Shown here: piece by piece, positions 24,325 to 32,689 of the stretch
How the letters are laid out: each line of letters begins with the position of its first letter
Numbering within the stretch: position 1 is the first letter of the stretch
DNA from: Streptomyces daqingensis
GTDB taxonomy: Bacteria > Actinomycetota > Actinomycetes > Streptomycetales > Streptomycetaceae
Length of the DNA stretch: 64,000 bases
Direction: 5' to 3'
NCBI RefSeq assembly: GCF_014645895.1
Contig: NZ_BMMP01000020.1
Location: 35,850-99,849 of the forward strand
Notes under the pieces: generated by a model
The model's database searches: none
The model's input: only the letters and a program-made list of their open reading frames with translations
Told to the model about the DNA's origin: nothing
Made by a program: the position numbers and the translations under genes

Positions 24325-24924
24325 TCACTTACCCGCGGCCGCCGGGAACTGGCTCTGCATCTGCTGCCACGTCTGGCCGACGACGGCGACGTCACCCCAG
24401 GAACCGTCCGTGAAGTGGAACCGGAGGGTCGCCTTGCGCGGCATGCCCCCGGCCCACTCCAGGTGCTCGACGCCGCGCACCTGCTCCCTCGGCAGGGACC
24501 AGCCCGTCTCGGAGCCCAGCTCGCCCAAGTACACGAGATGGAGCCCCGTACGGCCGACGACGAGGAAACGCCGCGCGGACGTGTGGTGGGCGGCCAGCAG
24601 CGAGCCGGCGGTGCTTCCCCAACCCCCGTGCAGGGCACGCCGCTTGCGGCGGAACGTGACCGTATCCAGGAGCCAGTCGAAGAAGTTCCCGATCGGGTCG
24701 GTCAGGTGGTGCACCGGGACGACGACGAAAAGGAACAACCGGTCCAGCAAGCCCTTCTCGGGCTTACGGACCACCGACGGGTCCGGCCACCTGCGGCGCG
24801 GCGGCGTCTTCGCGCGCCCCGTGCCCTGGCTCGGCCCGAACACCACCGGCTGGTCCACGCCGGCCAGCGCCGTCTCGACCTGGCCGCGTGCCTCCTGAGC
24901 CGCCTGCTCTGCCTTGTCGTTCAT
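24325..24924 (-). CDS. Hypothetical protein linked to a WXG100-like pair
   Basis: A 199-residue protein of unknown function. The N-terminal third is polar and helical. The middle carries an amphipathic/hydrophobic stretch (LLDRLFLFVVVPVHHLTDP), and the last 90 residues are beta-rich (RRFLVVGRTGLHLVYLGE, TLRFHFTDGSW), suggestive of a PH- or GRAM-like domain. ATG 24924 is chosen; a GTG five codons upstream is also possible. It ends an apparent three-gene set with the WXG100-like genes, with 18 nt to the next gene. Confidence 0.6.
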   Translation of the reverse strand: MNDKAEQAAQEARGQVETALAGVDQPVVFGPSQGTGRAKTPPRRRWPDPSVVRKPEKGLLDRLFLFVVVPVHHLTDPIGNFFDWLLDTVTFRRKRRALHGGWGSTAGSLLAAHHTSARRFLVVGRTGLHLVYLGELGSETGWSLPREQVRGVEHLEWAGGMPRKATLRFHFTDGSWGDVAVVGQTWQQMQSQFPAAAGK

Positions 24925-24942
24925 CGTCCTCTGCCCCACTCC

Positions 24943-25893
24943 TCAGCCGAAGTCCTTCTCGACCCTCTGCTTAGGCGAGAGCCCGTCGTTCATCCGGTCC
25001 TCGAAACCACGGGAGGAATCCTGCGGGAGAGGACTCTTGGGCGCGACACCGGGGGCGCCTTCGGGGCCGTACGTCTCGTAGCCCTTCTTGATCACGTCGC
25101 CGGTCTCGACGCCGATCACCGGGGCCACCACGCCCTTCTTGAGCGCCCGCTTGGTCGCCCAGTACTGGGCGGCCGCGGCCAGGTCGTCCCGCGAGCCGCC
25201 CTCGACGCCGTCGACCTTCCCGCGGTACCGCTTGAGCGCGTTGCGGTGGCTGAGCGGGTTCTTCTTGTCGTTGAACCGGCGCAGCGTCGTGCGCAGTTTC
25301 GCCGCCTTGCGGAGGGCCTTCAGCCGCTTCGCCAGGTCGGAGAGGGTGTCGGCGAGCTTCGCCGTGATCTTCACAGCCTTCATGGCCTTGTGCGCGATGC
25401 CCGCGGCGGCGATCAGCGGACCGATCGCGGCGGCCGCGCCCGCCGTGAGCACCGACAACAGCGCGGTCGTCGCGGCGGCGGCCACGGCGGCCTCGACGAT
25501 CTCCACGATCAGGTCGATCATCAGCTGCTCGGCCTCGGCGCACGCGGCGGCAGCGGCATCGAGCAACTCGGCGATCTGCTCCATGTCCGCGGCCTCGCCC
25601 TCCAGGGCGTCCTCGAACGCGGACATCTCCTTGTGGAAGGCCTCGGCCGCCTTGCCGGCCCAGGAGCCGTTGAGGCGCTTCCGCTCGAACTTGAGGTCGT
25701 CGACGACGCCGCGCAGGTCCCGGGCCGCTTCCCGGTACTTCAGCGCGGCCTTCGTGAGCTGCTCGTTGTCTCCGGAGACCTTCTCCAGGTCGTCCTCGAG
25801 GCCGAACTGCTTGATGATCCCGCGGACGGCCTCGTCGAGCACGCCGGCGAACGGCCCGGAAATGCTGATTCCCAGCTTGCTGAGGATGTCCAT
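24943..25893 (-). CDS. WXG100-like long protein with hydrophobic segment
   Basis: A 316-residue protein. Residues 40-130 are helical and contain GSWAGKAAEAF, a WxG motif in the helix-turn-helix position of WXG100/LXG-type secretion substrates. A long alanine-rich hydrophobic stretch follows (about 135-170), and the C-terminal 150 residues are basic and look like a separate domain with no recognised catalytic motif. It lies 2 nt after the small WXG100-like gene, so the pair is probably co-expressed. It may be a polymorphic toxin-like substrate or a membrane-associated scaffold; no type VII secretion core genes are seen here. Confidence 0.6.
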   Translation of the reverse strand: MDILSKLGISISGPFAGVLDEAVRGIIKQFGLEDDLEKVSGDNEQLTKAALKYREAARDLRGVVDDLKFERKRLNGSWAGKAAEAFHKEMSAFEDALEGEAADMEQIAELLDAAAAACAEAEQLMIDLIVEIVEAAVAAAATTALLSVLTAGAAAAIGPLIAAAGIAHKAMKAVKITAKLADTLSDLAKRLKALRKAAKLRTTLRRFNDKKNPLSHRNALKRYRGKVDGVEGGSRDDLAAAAQYWATKRALKKGVVAPVIGVETGDVIKKGYETYGPEGAPGVAPKSPLPQDSSRGFEDRMNDGLSPKQRVEKDFG

Positions 25894-25895
25894 CG

Positions 25896-26201
25896 TCAGC
25901 CCCCGAAGCTCACGTTGACGTCGTCCTCGGTCTGGTCGTACGCCTTCGCCGTGTCCCGCACGGCGTCGACGTTCTCCTCAAGCGTGCTTGCCGCTTCCTT
26001 CAGGTCGTCGAGCGAGTCCTTGCGCTGCTTCTCGTAGTCGTCGGCCAGCTCGCTCGACTCGGGCAGCTTCCCGAACGCCCCGGTGGGCAGCGTCACTTGG
26101 TCGATCTTGTTGCGGATGCGCCGGATGCGCTCCACGTCCTTGCTGACGTTCTTCGCGTAAGTCCGCAGAGCCTGCGGCTCGACTTCGAACTCCTCGGACA
26201 A
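25896..26201 (-). CDS. Small WXG100/ESX-like helical protein
   Basis: A 101-residue protein predicted almost entirely helical (LRTYAKNVSKDVERIRRIRNK, then KDSLDDLKEAASTLEENVDA), the size and shape of an EsxA/B-type partner. The WxG motif is absent; the mid-region reads LPTGAFGKLPES. The TTG at 26201 is favoured since GGGGGGAAC lies about 7 nt upstream; a TTG five codons further up overlaps that site. First gene of the three-gene set. Confidence 0.6.
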   Translation of the reverse strand: MSEEFEVEPQALRTYAKNVSKDVERIRRIRNKIDQVTLPTGAFGKLPESSELADDYEKQRKDSLDDLKEAASTLEENVDAVRDTAKAYDQTEDDVNVSFGG

Positions 26202-26387
26202 CGTCGTTCCCCCCAACTCACGTGTACGTCTGCGATGCGTCTGCGGGACAACCTTAATCGCGCCCCAACAGCGGAATGTGAAGCTCAGGTTCGGGTGAGG
26301 GCGAGCGCCGGTGAAGGCGCGCGCCGGCGCTGGCAGACGCCGCCGGAATCGGGCTTCCGTGACACACCGGCGCCGGACGGGTGCCGC

Positions 26388-27071
26388 TCAGCCCTGCCCG
26401 TCCCGCGGAAGGACCGACACCACTTCGGGGACCGGGCGCAGATGCTCAGCGAGCACCGCCAGCGCCCGCTCGGCGTCGCAGGCGTCGAGCGCGGCGACGA
26501 GCGCGCGGTGCTCGGCGTCGACGATGTCCACCCTTTCCGGGCGGGCCTTCATCGCGCGCAGCCCGACGCGCTGCTGACGGGAGTGCAGGCCGTCGTAGAG
26601 GTCGGTGATCACCGAGTTTCCCGCGGTGCTGACCATGATCTGGTGAAACCGGCGGTTCAGGCCGGCCACTTCGAACCAGTCCCCCGCGGCGCCGGCGCGC
26701 TCCATCGGCTCCAGCAGCGCAGTCATCCCCTCGGGAGCCCCGTGCCGGGCCTCGCACAGCGAACGGGCCGCCTGGCCCTCGATGAGGCGCCGCGCCTGGT
26801 AGACCTCCTCCAGCTCGCGTGCCGTGACGCTTCGCACCTGGGCGCCCTTGCGCGGCATGAGCTGGATGAAGTGCTCGGCGGCGAGACGGTGGAAGGCCTC
26901 GCGGACCGGGGTGCGGGACACGCCGACGGTGCGGGAGACCCACTGCTCGTCGAGGAACTGGCCGCCTTCGAGGGTGCCGCGGATTATCTCGTCGCGGAGC
27001 CACTCGTAGACGCGTTCCCTGGCGGGCCCGGCGGCCTTCGGGCTGCGCGTCGCCCCGTCCGGTGTGGTCAC
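26388..27071 (-). CDS. GntR-family regulator, FadR/FCD subfamily
   Basis: A 227-residue repressor-type protein. The winged helix (residues 15-85) contains VYEWLRDEIIRGTLEGGQFL and the recognition helix VGVSRTPVREAFHRLA. The C-terminal FCD domain holds the metal/ligand residues in ARRLIEGQAARS, NRRFHQIMV and EHRALVAAL. GTG 27071 is preceded by GGGAGAAGGGG. It is divergent from the HpcH-aldolase operon, and the perfect palindrome between them is its likely operator. Confidence 0.92.
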   Translation of the reverse strand: MTTPDGATRSPKAAGPARERVYEWLRDEIIRGTLEGGQFLDEQWVSRTVGVSRTPVREAFHRLAAEHFIQLMPRKGAQVRSVTARELEEVYQARRLIEGQAARSLCEARHGAPEGMTALLEPMERAGAAGDWFEVAGLNRRFHQIMVSTAGNSVITDLYDGLHSRQQRVGLRAMKARPERVDIVDAEHRALVAALDACDAERALAVLAEHLRPVPEVVSVLPRDGQG

Positions 27072-27131
27072 TGGCCCCTTCTCCCTGTCGGCTGGCGTGA
27101 GGGCATCGTATCTCTGGACGCCCCGCAAATA

Positions 27132-27149
27132 CACCGTGTATACACGGTG
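27132..27149. promoter_or_regulatory. Predicted FadR-type GntR operator
   Basis: CACCGTGTATACACGGTG is a perfect 18-bp palindrome in the divergent intergenic region, 42 bp before the aldolase start and about 60 bp before the gntR start. The TGTATACA core is usual for FadR-subfamily sites. Confidence 0.75.
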
Positions 27150-27191
27150 CATGCGCGACTTGCGCGGTCGTCGTCACCGAGGAGTCCCCCT

Positions 27192-27995
27192 GTGCCCAGC
27201 ACCCCCGCCGACCGGCGCTTCGCCGTCTGGCTGTCCGATCCCAGCACCGCCGCCGTCGAGATCGCCCGCGGCATGGGGTACGGAGCCGTCGTGCTCGACA
27301 TCGAGCACGGCTCGTTCGACCTCGCCGACCTGGAGCGCTTCATCCCCTTCGTCAAGGCGTCGGGGATGGAGGTCCTCGCCAAGGTGCTCGGCCCCGAGCG
27401 CGGCCCGATCCAGCAGGGGCTGGACTTCGGCGCGGACGTCGTCGTGATCCCGCACGTGGAGAGCGCGGCGCACGCCCGTGCCGTCACGGCGTTCGCGAAG
27501 TTCCCGCCGCTCGGGGACCGCAGCTTCGCGGGAGGGCGGACGGCCGGCTACGGCGGCATGACGGACGACTGGGTGCGCGAGCAGGACGCGCGCACCCGCT
27601 GCTACCCCATGATCGAGGACGCCGGGGCCGTCGAGGAGATCGGCGGCATCCTGGCCCTGCCTACGGTGGACGGCGTGTTCGTAGGACCCAGCGACCTCTC
27701 CCTCCGCCGCGGACGCGGCGCGTACACCCGTACGGACGGCGACTTCGCGGACCTGCAGAAGATCGCCGACGCCGCCGCCGAGGCCGGGAAGCCGTGGTTC
27801 CTGCCCGCCTGGTCCAGCGAGGAGAAGGAGTTCGCGGTCGGCGCCGGGGTCGACCAGATGGCGCTGATCATGCAGCACGGCGCTCTGGCGGCAGGGTTCT
27901 CGGCCCCGCTCGACGAGACGCGGCGGCTCCTCTTCGGAGGCGGCGGCCCCTCGGCCGGCGCGGCACACACGCCGGACCCGGCGGACGCGCGATGA
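27192..27995 (+). CDS. HpcH/HpaI-family aldolase
   Basis: A 267-residue class II (metal-dependent) aldolase of the HpcH/HpaI family, which cleaves or forms 2-keto-3-hydroxy acids to pyruvate and an aldehyde. The metal and catalytic segments are visible: VVLDIEHGSFD, LAKVLGPERGPIQQGLDFGA, MIEDAGAVEEI and VDGVFVGPSDLSLRRG. GTG 27192 follows AGGAG by about 8 nt. Its stop overlaps the MFS start (ATGA), so the enzyme and transporter are coupled, suggesting a carboxylate-uptake and cleavage pathway. Confidence 0.9.
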   Translation: MPSTPADRRFAVWLSDPSTAAVEIARGMGYGAVVLDIEHGSFDLADLERFIPFVKASGMEVLAKVLGPERGPIQQGLDFGADVVVIPHVESAAHARAVTAFAKFPPLGDRSFAGGRTAGYGGMTDDWVREQDARTRCYPMIEDAGAVEEIGGILALPTVDGVFVGPSDLSLRRGRGAYTRTDGDFADLQKIADAAAEAGKPWFLPAWSSEEKEFAVGAGVDQMALIMQHGALAAGFSAPLDETRRLLFGGGGPSAGAAHTPDPADAR

Positions 27996-29410
27996 CGCGC
28001 AGCGAAGCGGCCGAGGGCGCCGCTCCGGGGGCCGGACCCGGGACACCTCACGAGCCACCCCGCGGAGGGCCCGCCGAACCGGCCCGCGCGACGGCGCCGG
28101 GGGCCGCCCCGTCCGGCGGCCGCGGGCGGGTGCGCTGGGGCATCGCGGGAGTGCTCGGCGTCGGCACCTTCGTCAACTACATCGACCGCGTCAACCTGTC
28201 CGTCGCCGCCCCGGCGATCATGCGGGACTTCGACATCAGCGCCTCGCAGATGGGCGTGCTCGCGTCGGCGTTCCTGTGGACGTACGCGATGCTGCAGCTC
28301 CCGGTCGGCTCCGTCATCGACCGGATCGGCGTCACCTGGGTCAACAGGGCCGCCGCGTTCCTGTGGACGGTCGCGTCGTTCGCCTCCGCCGCCGCCGGCG
28401 GACTCGGTCTGCTGCTCGTCTCGCGGCTGCTGCTGGGCGTGGGGGAGGCGCCGACCATCCCCGCGGGCTGGAAGAGCATCGGGCAGTGGTTCCCCAAGCA
28501 CGAACGCGGCACCGCGACCGCCGTGTTCGACGGCTGCGCCAAGCTCTCCAACGTGATCGGCATCCCGGTCATGGCCTTCCTCGTCACGGCGTACAGCTGG
28601 CATGCGGCCTTCCTGTTCACCGGCGTGCTGTCGGCCGTCTACCTGGCGCTGTGGTGGCTGCTGTACCTGACGCCCCGGCAGGCGCACGCCAAGGGCAGGC
28701 TCGGCGACGAGGAACTCGCGTACATACGCGAGGGCGGCGCCGACGACGAGGACTCGGCCACCGGCGAGGGCGGGTCCCTGCGCGGGCTGGGCCACCTGCT
28801 GCGGCGCCGCAAGACCTGGGGCCTGGCCCTCGGATACGCGTCCTACACCTACAGCTACTACGTGCTGCTGACCTGGCTGCCCGGCTACCTGGAGAAGCAG
28901 TTCGGTGTGAATCTGATGCAGGGCGGCGTCTACACGATGATCCCGTGGCTGGCGGCGGTCGTCGCCCAGTTCGCGGTGGGCGGCCTCCTCATGGACCGCT
29001 GGCTCCGGCGGGCGAAGGACACCACGCGCGTGCGCCGCACGGTGCTCGTCCTCAGCCTCCTCGCATCCCTGTCGGTGACGGGCGCCGCCTACGCCGGGTC
29101 CGTCGGTACGGCACTGGTCTACCTGTCGGTGGGCGCGGCCGGACTCGCGATCTCGGTGCCCGCGGGATCGAGCATCGTGGCCCTGATCGCCCCGGAGGGG
29201 TACGCGGGCACCCTCGGCGGGATCGTCAACTTCGTCGCGAACCTGCTCGGCATCGCCGCCCCCATCGTCACGGGCATGGTGGTCGACGCGACGGGCTCGT
29301 TCGCCGGTGCTTTCATCGTCACCGGTGCGGTGCTGCTCGGCGGCATCTTCTGCTACACGGCGGTGCTCGGACGCATCGAGCGCATGCCCGCGCCCGCGGA
29401 AGCCGCATGA
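27992..29410 (+). CDS. MFS transporter, anion:cation symporter type
   Basis: A 472-residue protein with a 45-residue polar Pro/Ala/Gly lead and then about twelve transmembrane helices. NYIDRVNLSVAAPAIMRDF and GVGEAPTIPAGWKSIGQWFP match the ACS family (glucarate, galactonate, tartrate and related organic anion carriers). The coupling to an HpcH-type aldolase and control by a FadR-type GntR suggest uptake of an aldarate or aromatic-derived acid. The substrate is inferred only from neighbours. Confidence 0.9.
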   Translation: MTRSEAAEGAAPGAGPGTPHEPPRGGPAEPARATAPGAAPSGGRGRVRWGIAGVLGVGTFVNYIDRVNLSVAAPAIMRDFDISASQMGVLASAFLWTYAMLQLPVGSVIDRIGVTWVNRAAAFLWTVASFASAAAGGLGLLLVSRLLLGVGEAPTIPAGWKSIGQWFPKHERGTATAVFDGCAKLSNVIGIPVMAFLVTAYSWHAAFLFTGVLSAVYLALWWLLYLTPRQAHAKGRLGDEELAYIREGGADDEDSATGEGGSLRGLGHLLRRRKTWGLALGYASYTYSYYVLLTWLPGYLEKQFGVNLMQGGVYTMIPWLAAVVAQFAVGGLLMDRWLRRAKDTTRVRRTVLVLSLLASLSVTGAAYAGSVGTALVYLSVGAAGLAISVPAGSSIVALIAPEGYAGTLGGIVNFVANLLGIAAPIVTGMVVDATGSFAGAFIVTGAVLLGGIFCYTAVLGRIERMPAPAEAA

Positions 29411-29464
29411 CGGCCGACCTGCCGGCGGAGAGCCGGCGCCTGACCAGCCGACGGGAGAGGACGC

Positions 29465-30259
29465 ATGGCTGAGATCGCCGTGGCGCAGTTCGCGCCGAGT
29501 GAGGACAAGAGCGCGAACCTGGCGGTGCTGCGCGAACTGGCCGAGGAGGCCGCGGGCCGCGGCGCGCGGGTAGTCGTCGCACCGGAGTACGCGATGTACA
29601 CCGCGCCGGCCATGGACCGGCGGTTCGTCGACTCGGCAGAGTCCCTGGACGGCCCGTACACCGAGGCGCTGCGCGGGCTGGCCGCCCGGCTCGGCATCCA
29701 CCTGGTGGCGGGCGTCAACGAGCAGCGGGACGGGACCACGATCCACAACACGCTGGTCGCCGCCGGGCCGGACGGTGAGATCGCCGCCCTGTACCGGAAG
29801 ATGCACCTCTACGACGCCTTCGGTTTCACGGAGTCCTCGGTCGTGCACCCCGGCGCCCTCGACGCGCCGGCGACGTTCACGTCCGGCGGCCTCGTCTTCG
29901 GCATGCAGACCTGTTACGACCTGCGCTTCCCGGAGGTCACACGGCGGCTGGTCGACGCGGGTGCCGACGTCGTGCTGGTCCCCGCCGAGTGGGTGCCCGG
30001 CCCGCTGAAGGAGGACCACTTCGTGACGCTGCTGCGGGCACGGGCCATCGAGAACACGGTCTACGTCGCGGCGGCCGACCAGTGCGCTCCGACAGGCTCC
30101 GGGCACAGCATGATCATCGACCCGATGGGGGTCGTCCTCGCCTCCCTGGGCGAGCAGACGGGGACCGCCCTCGCCACCGCCGGCCGGGAGCGCATGTCCG
30201 CGGTACGGAAGATCAACCCGGCGCTCGAGCTGCGGCGCTTCGCCGTGAAGGAGCGCTGA
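29465..30259 (+). CDS. Carbon-nitrogen hydrolase (nitrilase superfamily)
   Basis: A 264-residue amidase-type enzyme with the Glu-Lys-Cys triad: Glu41 in VVAPEYAMY, Lys in YRKMHLYDAFG, and Cys in QTCYDLRFPE. The overall text is closest to the Nit/omega-amidase branch that hydrolyses amides such as deaminated glutathione or 2-oxoglutaramate. It starts 54 nt after the MFS gene and is probably in the same operon. ATG 29465 follows GGGAGAGGAC. A bidirectional terminator follows. Confidence 0.9.
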   Translation: MAEIAVAQFAPSEDKSANLAVLRELAEEAAGRGARVVVAPEYAMYTAPAMDRRFVDSAESLDGPYTEALRGLAARLGIHLVAGVNEQRDGTTIHNTLVAAGPDGEIAALYRKMHLYDAFGFTESSVVHPGALDAPATFTSGGLVFGMQTCYDLRFPEVTRRLVDAGADVVLVPAEWVPGPLKEDHFVTLLRARAIENTVYVAAADQCAPTGSGHSMIIDPMGVVLASLGEQTGTALATAGRERMSAVRKINPALELRRFAVKER

Positions 30260-30305
30260 GGAGGGAGCGCTGACAGGAGAGGCTCCCGTCCGGCAGCGCG
30301 CGAAC

Positions 30306-30352
30306 GCACCAGGGAGCGGGCGGGGATCCTCCCCCGGCCCGCTCCCTGGTGC
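30306..30352. terminator. Bidirectional terminator
   Basis: GCACCAGGGAGCGGGC (30306-30321) pairs perfectly with 30337-30352; the 15-nt loop itself contains GGGG/CCCC. It lies between the convergent nitrilase and YbjN genes. Confidence 0.8.
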
Positions 30353-30423
30353 GGTCCAGCGTGACGGCGGCCCGTGCGGACGGGCTCACGTGAGCCGGGT
30401 GGCCCGTTCCCGGGCCACGGGGC

Positions 30424-30957
30424 TCACTCGGAGTCGTCGCCCGGCTTCTCCCCGGACTCCGCGTCCTTCTCGAGGCCGAACTGCTCGACCAGCCACTTGT
30501 CGAACTCGATCGAGGCACGGACCCAGCTGACGACGCTGGAGACGAAGTGCTCCAGCGAGACGCCGGTACCGATCAGCATCTGCGCCTCGCCGATCAGACG
30601 GACGGTGCCGTCGTCGTGCGTGTGGCTGTAGACCTTCGGCCACAGCGTGCGGCGGTTCCAGTCGTCGATGCTCTCCAGCAGCTTGGGCTTGTCCTCGATC
30701 GGGTGGGGCCGGTCGTAGAACGTACGGACCGAGAAGACCTGCTGTTCCTCCTCGCCCCGGAACATGAAGTACGTGCGGAACTCTTCCCACGGCGCCGCGA
30801 GGTCTCCCTCCTCGTCGACGACGTACTTCAGCTCCATCTGATCCAGCAGCTGCTTGATCAGCTCCTGGTCGGGGATGACAGGGCCGGTCGGGCCGGACTC
30901 CTGCGGGTCGGGCTCCTGCCCCCCGAAGTTCGGGATCGAGGACGGGTCGATGCTCAC
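30424..30957 (-). CDS. YbjN domain-containing protein
   Basis: A 177-residue cytoplasmic protein. After a disordered acidic lead (IPNFGGQEPDPQESG), the YbjN/type III chaperone-like fold follows: LLDQMELKYVVDEEGDL, FRTYFMFRGEEEQQVFSVRTF, ESIDDWNRRTLWPKVY and GEAQMLIGTGVSLEHF. These proteins are thought to bind partners; no enzymatic role. GTG 30957 follows AAGGGAAA and gives the family start. Confidence 0.88.
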   Translation of the reverse strand: MSIDPSSIPNFGGQEPDPQESGPTGPVIPDQELIKQLLDQMELKYVVDEEGDLAAPWEEFRTYFMFRGEEEQQVFSVRTFYDRPHPIEDKPKLLESIDDWNRRTLWPKVYSHTHDDGTVRLIGEAQMLIGTGVSLEHFVSSVVSWVRASIEFDKWLVEQFGLEKDAESGEKPGDDSE

Positions 30958-31068
30958 CGGATTTCCCTTCTTACGGTTCCTGCCATCCTCCCTCACACAA
31001 GCCCCGTACACGCAACCCCGGGCGTCACGGCTGCCCCCGCCCCCGGTCCGCCGCCGCCCGCGCCCGTC

Positions 31069-31695
31069 TCACCGGCCGTCCGGTCCCTGGTCCAGTACCC
31101 GGTCCAGCAGCTCCTCCGCCATAGTGCGGGCGTGCCGCAGCCGGCTGCCGTCCCCCTCCAGGCCGGCGCGCGTCATCGCGCCCTCCAGCAGGAACGACAG
31201 GTGTTCCGCTGTCGTGCGGGCCGCTGCGGGGCGGCCGGGCAGCATCGCGTCCACGTGCTCGCCCATGAGGCGCTCGACCTCCTCCTTGTGGCGGCGCACC
31301 GCTGCCCGGCCCTCGTCCCCGTCGGGCAGCTCGGCGGCGGCGTTGAGCAGCCCGCAGCCGCGGAAGCCCTGCGCGTGGACGGAGGCGGCGCTGTCGGCGT
31401 ACGTGTCGAAGACCGCCAGCACGCCCTCGCGGGGGCTTCCGGCCTGGCGGACGCGTGCGCGGTAGTGCGCAAGCCACTCCTCGTGCCGGGCGTCCAGGTA
31501 GGCCCGGACGAGCTCGGCCTTGGAGGAGAAGTTGTTGTACAGGCTCATCTTCGCCACGCCGGCCTCGGCGGTGATCGTGTCGATGCCGGTCGCGGCGACG
31601 CCGTCCGCGTAGAAGCGCCGCGCCGCGGCGGCCAGTACGCGCTCGCGGGCCGGCCGCCGCCTCCCGGCGCCACTCGGTCGCTCCACCTGACTCAT
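31069..31695 (-). CDS. TetR-family regulator
   Basis: A 208-residue repressor. The N-terminal helix-turn-helix (residues 12-60) reads RERVLAAAARRFYADGVAAT, then ITAEAGVAKMSLYNNFSSKA. The C-terminal ligand domain has GFRGCGLLNAAAELPD, seen in TetR proteins of the LmrA/YxaF type. It is divergent from an alpha/beta hydrolase, and a perfect 26-bp palindrome lies 15 nt upstream of its start. It should repress itself and the hydrolase. Confidence 0.92.
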   Translation of the reverse strand: MSQVERPSGAGRRRPARERVLAAAARRFYADGVAATGIDTITAEAGVAKMSLYNNFSSKAELVRAYLDARHEEWLAHYRARVRQAGSPREGVLAVFDTYADSAASVHAQGFRGCGLLNAAAELPDGDEGRAAVRRHKEEVERLMGEHVDAMLPGRPAAARTTAEHLSFLLEGAMTRAGLEGDGSRLRHARTMAEELLDRVLDQGPDGR

Positions 31696-31710
31696 CCCAC
31701 ACCCCGGTTG

Positions 31711-31736
31711 CACTAGGTAGACTGGTCTACCTAGTG
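31711..31736. promoter_or_regulatory. Predicted TetR operator
   Basis: CACTAGGTAGAC-TG-GTCTACCTAGTG, a perfect 12+12-bp inverted repeat with 2-nt centre, between the tetR gene and the divergent hydrolase. The TAGACnnGTCTA core is common for YxaF/LmrA-type TetR regulators. Confidence 0.8.
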
Positions 31737-31816
31737 TAGCCCGTATGCGGCAGCCCGCCGCAACCGCCGGATCCGTGAACTCCGTGTCCGCGCCCCGCCG
31801 ACTCCCCGGAGACACC

Positions 31817-32689
31817 ATGTCCCTCCAGAAATCCCTCCAGACGTCCCCCCTGACCGACCACCTCGTCGTCCACGGGGTACGCCTCGCCTACCGGGAACGC
31901 GGCCAGGGCGAGCCGGTGGTCTTCATCCACGGCACGCCCTCGCACTCCCACGAGTGGCGCGACGTCGCCCCGCACATCGAGGCGGCCGGCTTCCGCACCG
32001 TCGTCTACGACCTGCTGGGGTACGGCCTCTCCGAGCGTCCAGTGGACCGCGACACGTCGGTCGCCGCACAGACCGACCTGCTGGGCCACCTCCTCGACGC
32101 GCTGGGCATCGAGCAGGCGAACATCGTGGCGCACGACATAGGCGGCGCCGTCGGCCTGCGCTTCGCCCTCGGCCACCCCGGCCGGGTGCGGCGGCTGATG
32201 GTGATCGACTCGGTCAGCTACGACTCGTGGCCGTCCTCGACCTGGCGGAAGATAATCGACGAGAACCTGGACGACTACTCGAGCATGCCGCAGGACGACT
32301 TCGACGCCCTGCTGACCCGTCAGCTCGCGATGACCGTCGCGGACGAGTCGCTGATGAGCGGGGGCAACCTCGAGGCGTACCTGGCACCCCACCGGTCGGC
32401 GCCGGGGCGCGTCTCCTTCTTCGAGCACCAGGTGCGCCACTACGACTCGAAGTACACCGAGGAGATCAGCGGCCGGCTGGGAGAACTCACCATGCCCGTC
32501 CGCGTCCTGTGGGGCGAAGAGGACCGGTGGCAGCCCCTCCACTACGCGCGGCGGCTCACCGGCGACATCCCCGGAGCCGAACTCTCCGTCGTTCCGGGGG
32601 CCGGTCACTTCGTCATGGAGGACGCCCCCGAACACGTCGTCGAGGAGATCGGCGACTTCCTGCGCCGGCCCGTCACGGTGAACGCGTAG
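31817..32689 (+). CDS. Alpha/beta hydrolase with Asp nucleophile (dehalogenase/epoxide-hydrolase-like)
   Basis: A 290-residue hydrolase. The oxyanion segment FIHGTPSHSHEW is followed by the nucleophile elbow VAHDIGGAVG, with Asp in place of Ser. This is the signature of haloalkane/fluoroacetate dehalogenases and epoxide hydrolases rather than esterases. The late acid (LWGEEDRW) and His (GAGHFVMEDAPE) complete the triad. ATG 31817 is taken because GGAG lies 6 nt before it; an upstream in-frame start at 31745 overlaps the promoter region. It is probably controlled by the divergent TetR protein. Substrate unknown. Confidence 0.85.
   Translation: MSLQKSLQTSPLTDHLVVHGVRLAYRERGQGEPVVFIHGTPSHSHEWRDVAPHIEAAGFRTVVYDLLGYGLSERPVDRDTSVAAQTDLLGHLLDALGIEQANIVAHDIGGAVGLRFALGHPGRVRRLMVIDSVSYDSWPSSTWRKIIDENLDDYSSMPQDDFDALLTRQLAMTVADESLMSGGNLEAYLAPHRSAPGRVSFFEHQVRHYDSKYTEEISGRLGELTMPVRVLWGEEDRWQPLHYARRLTGDIPGAELSVVPGAGHFVMEDAPEHVVEEIGDFLRRPVTVNA

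Noticed and set aside
30383..30396. GGCTCACGTGAGCC palindrome as a second parS site.
   Set aside because: It shares only the central CACGTG; the TTTC/GAAA arms needed for ParB are missing, and it lies beside a terminator cluster.
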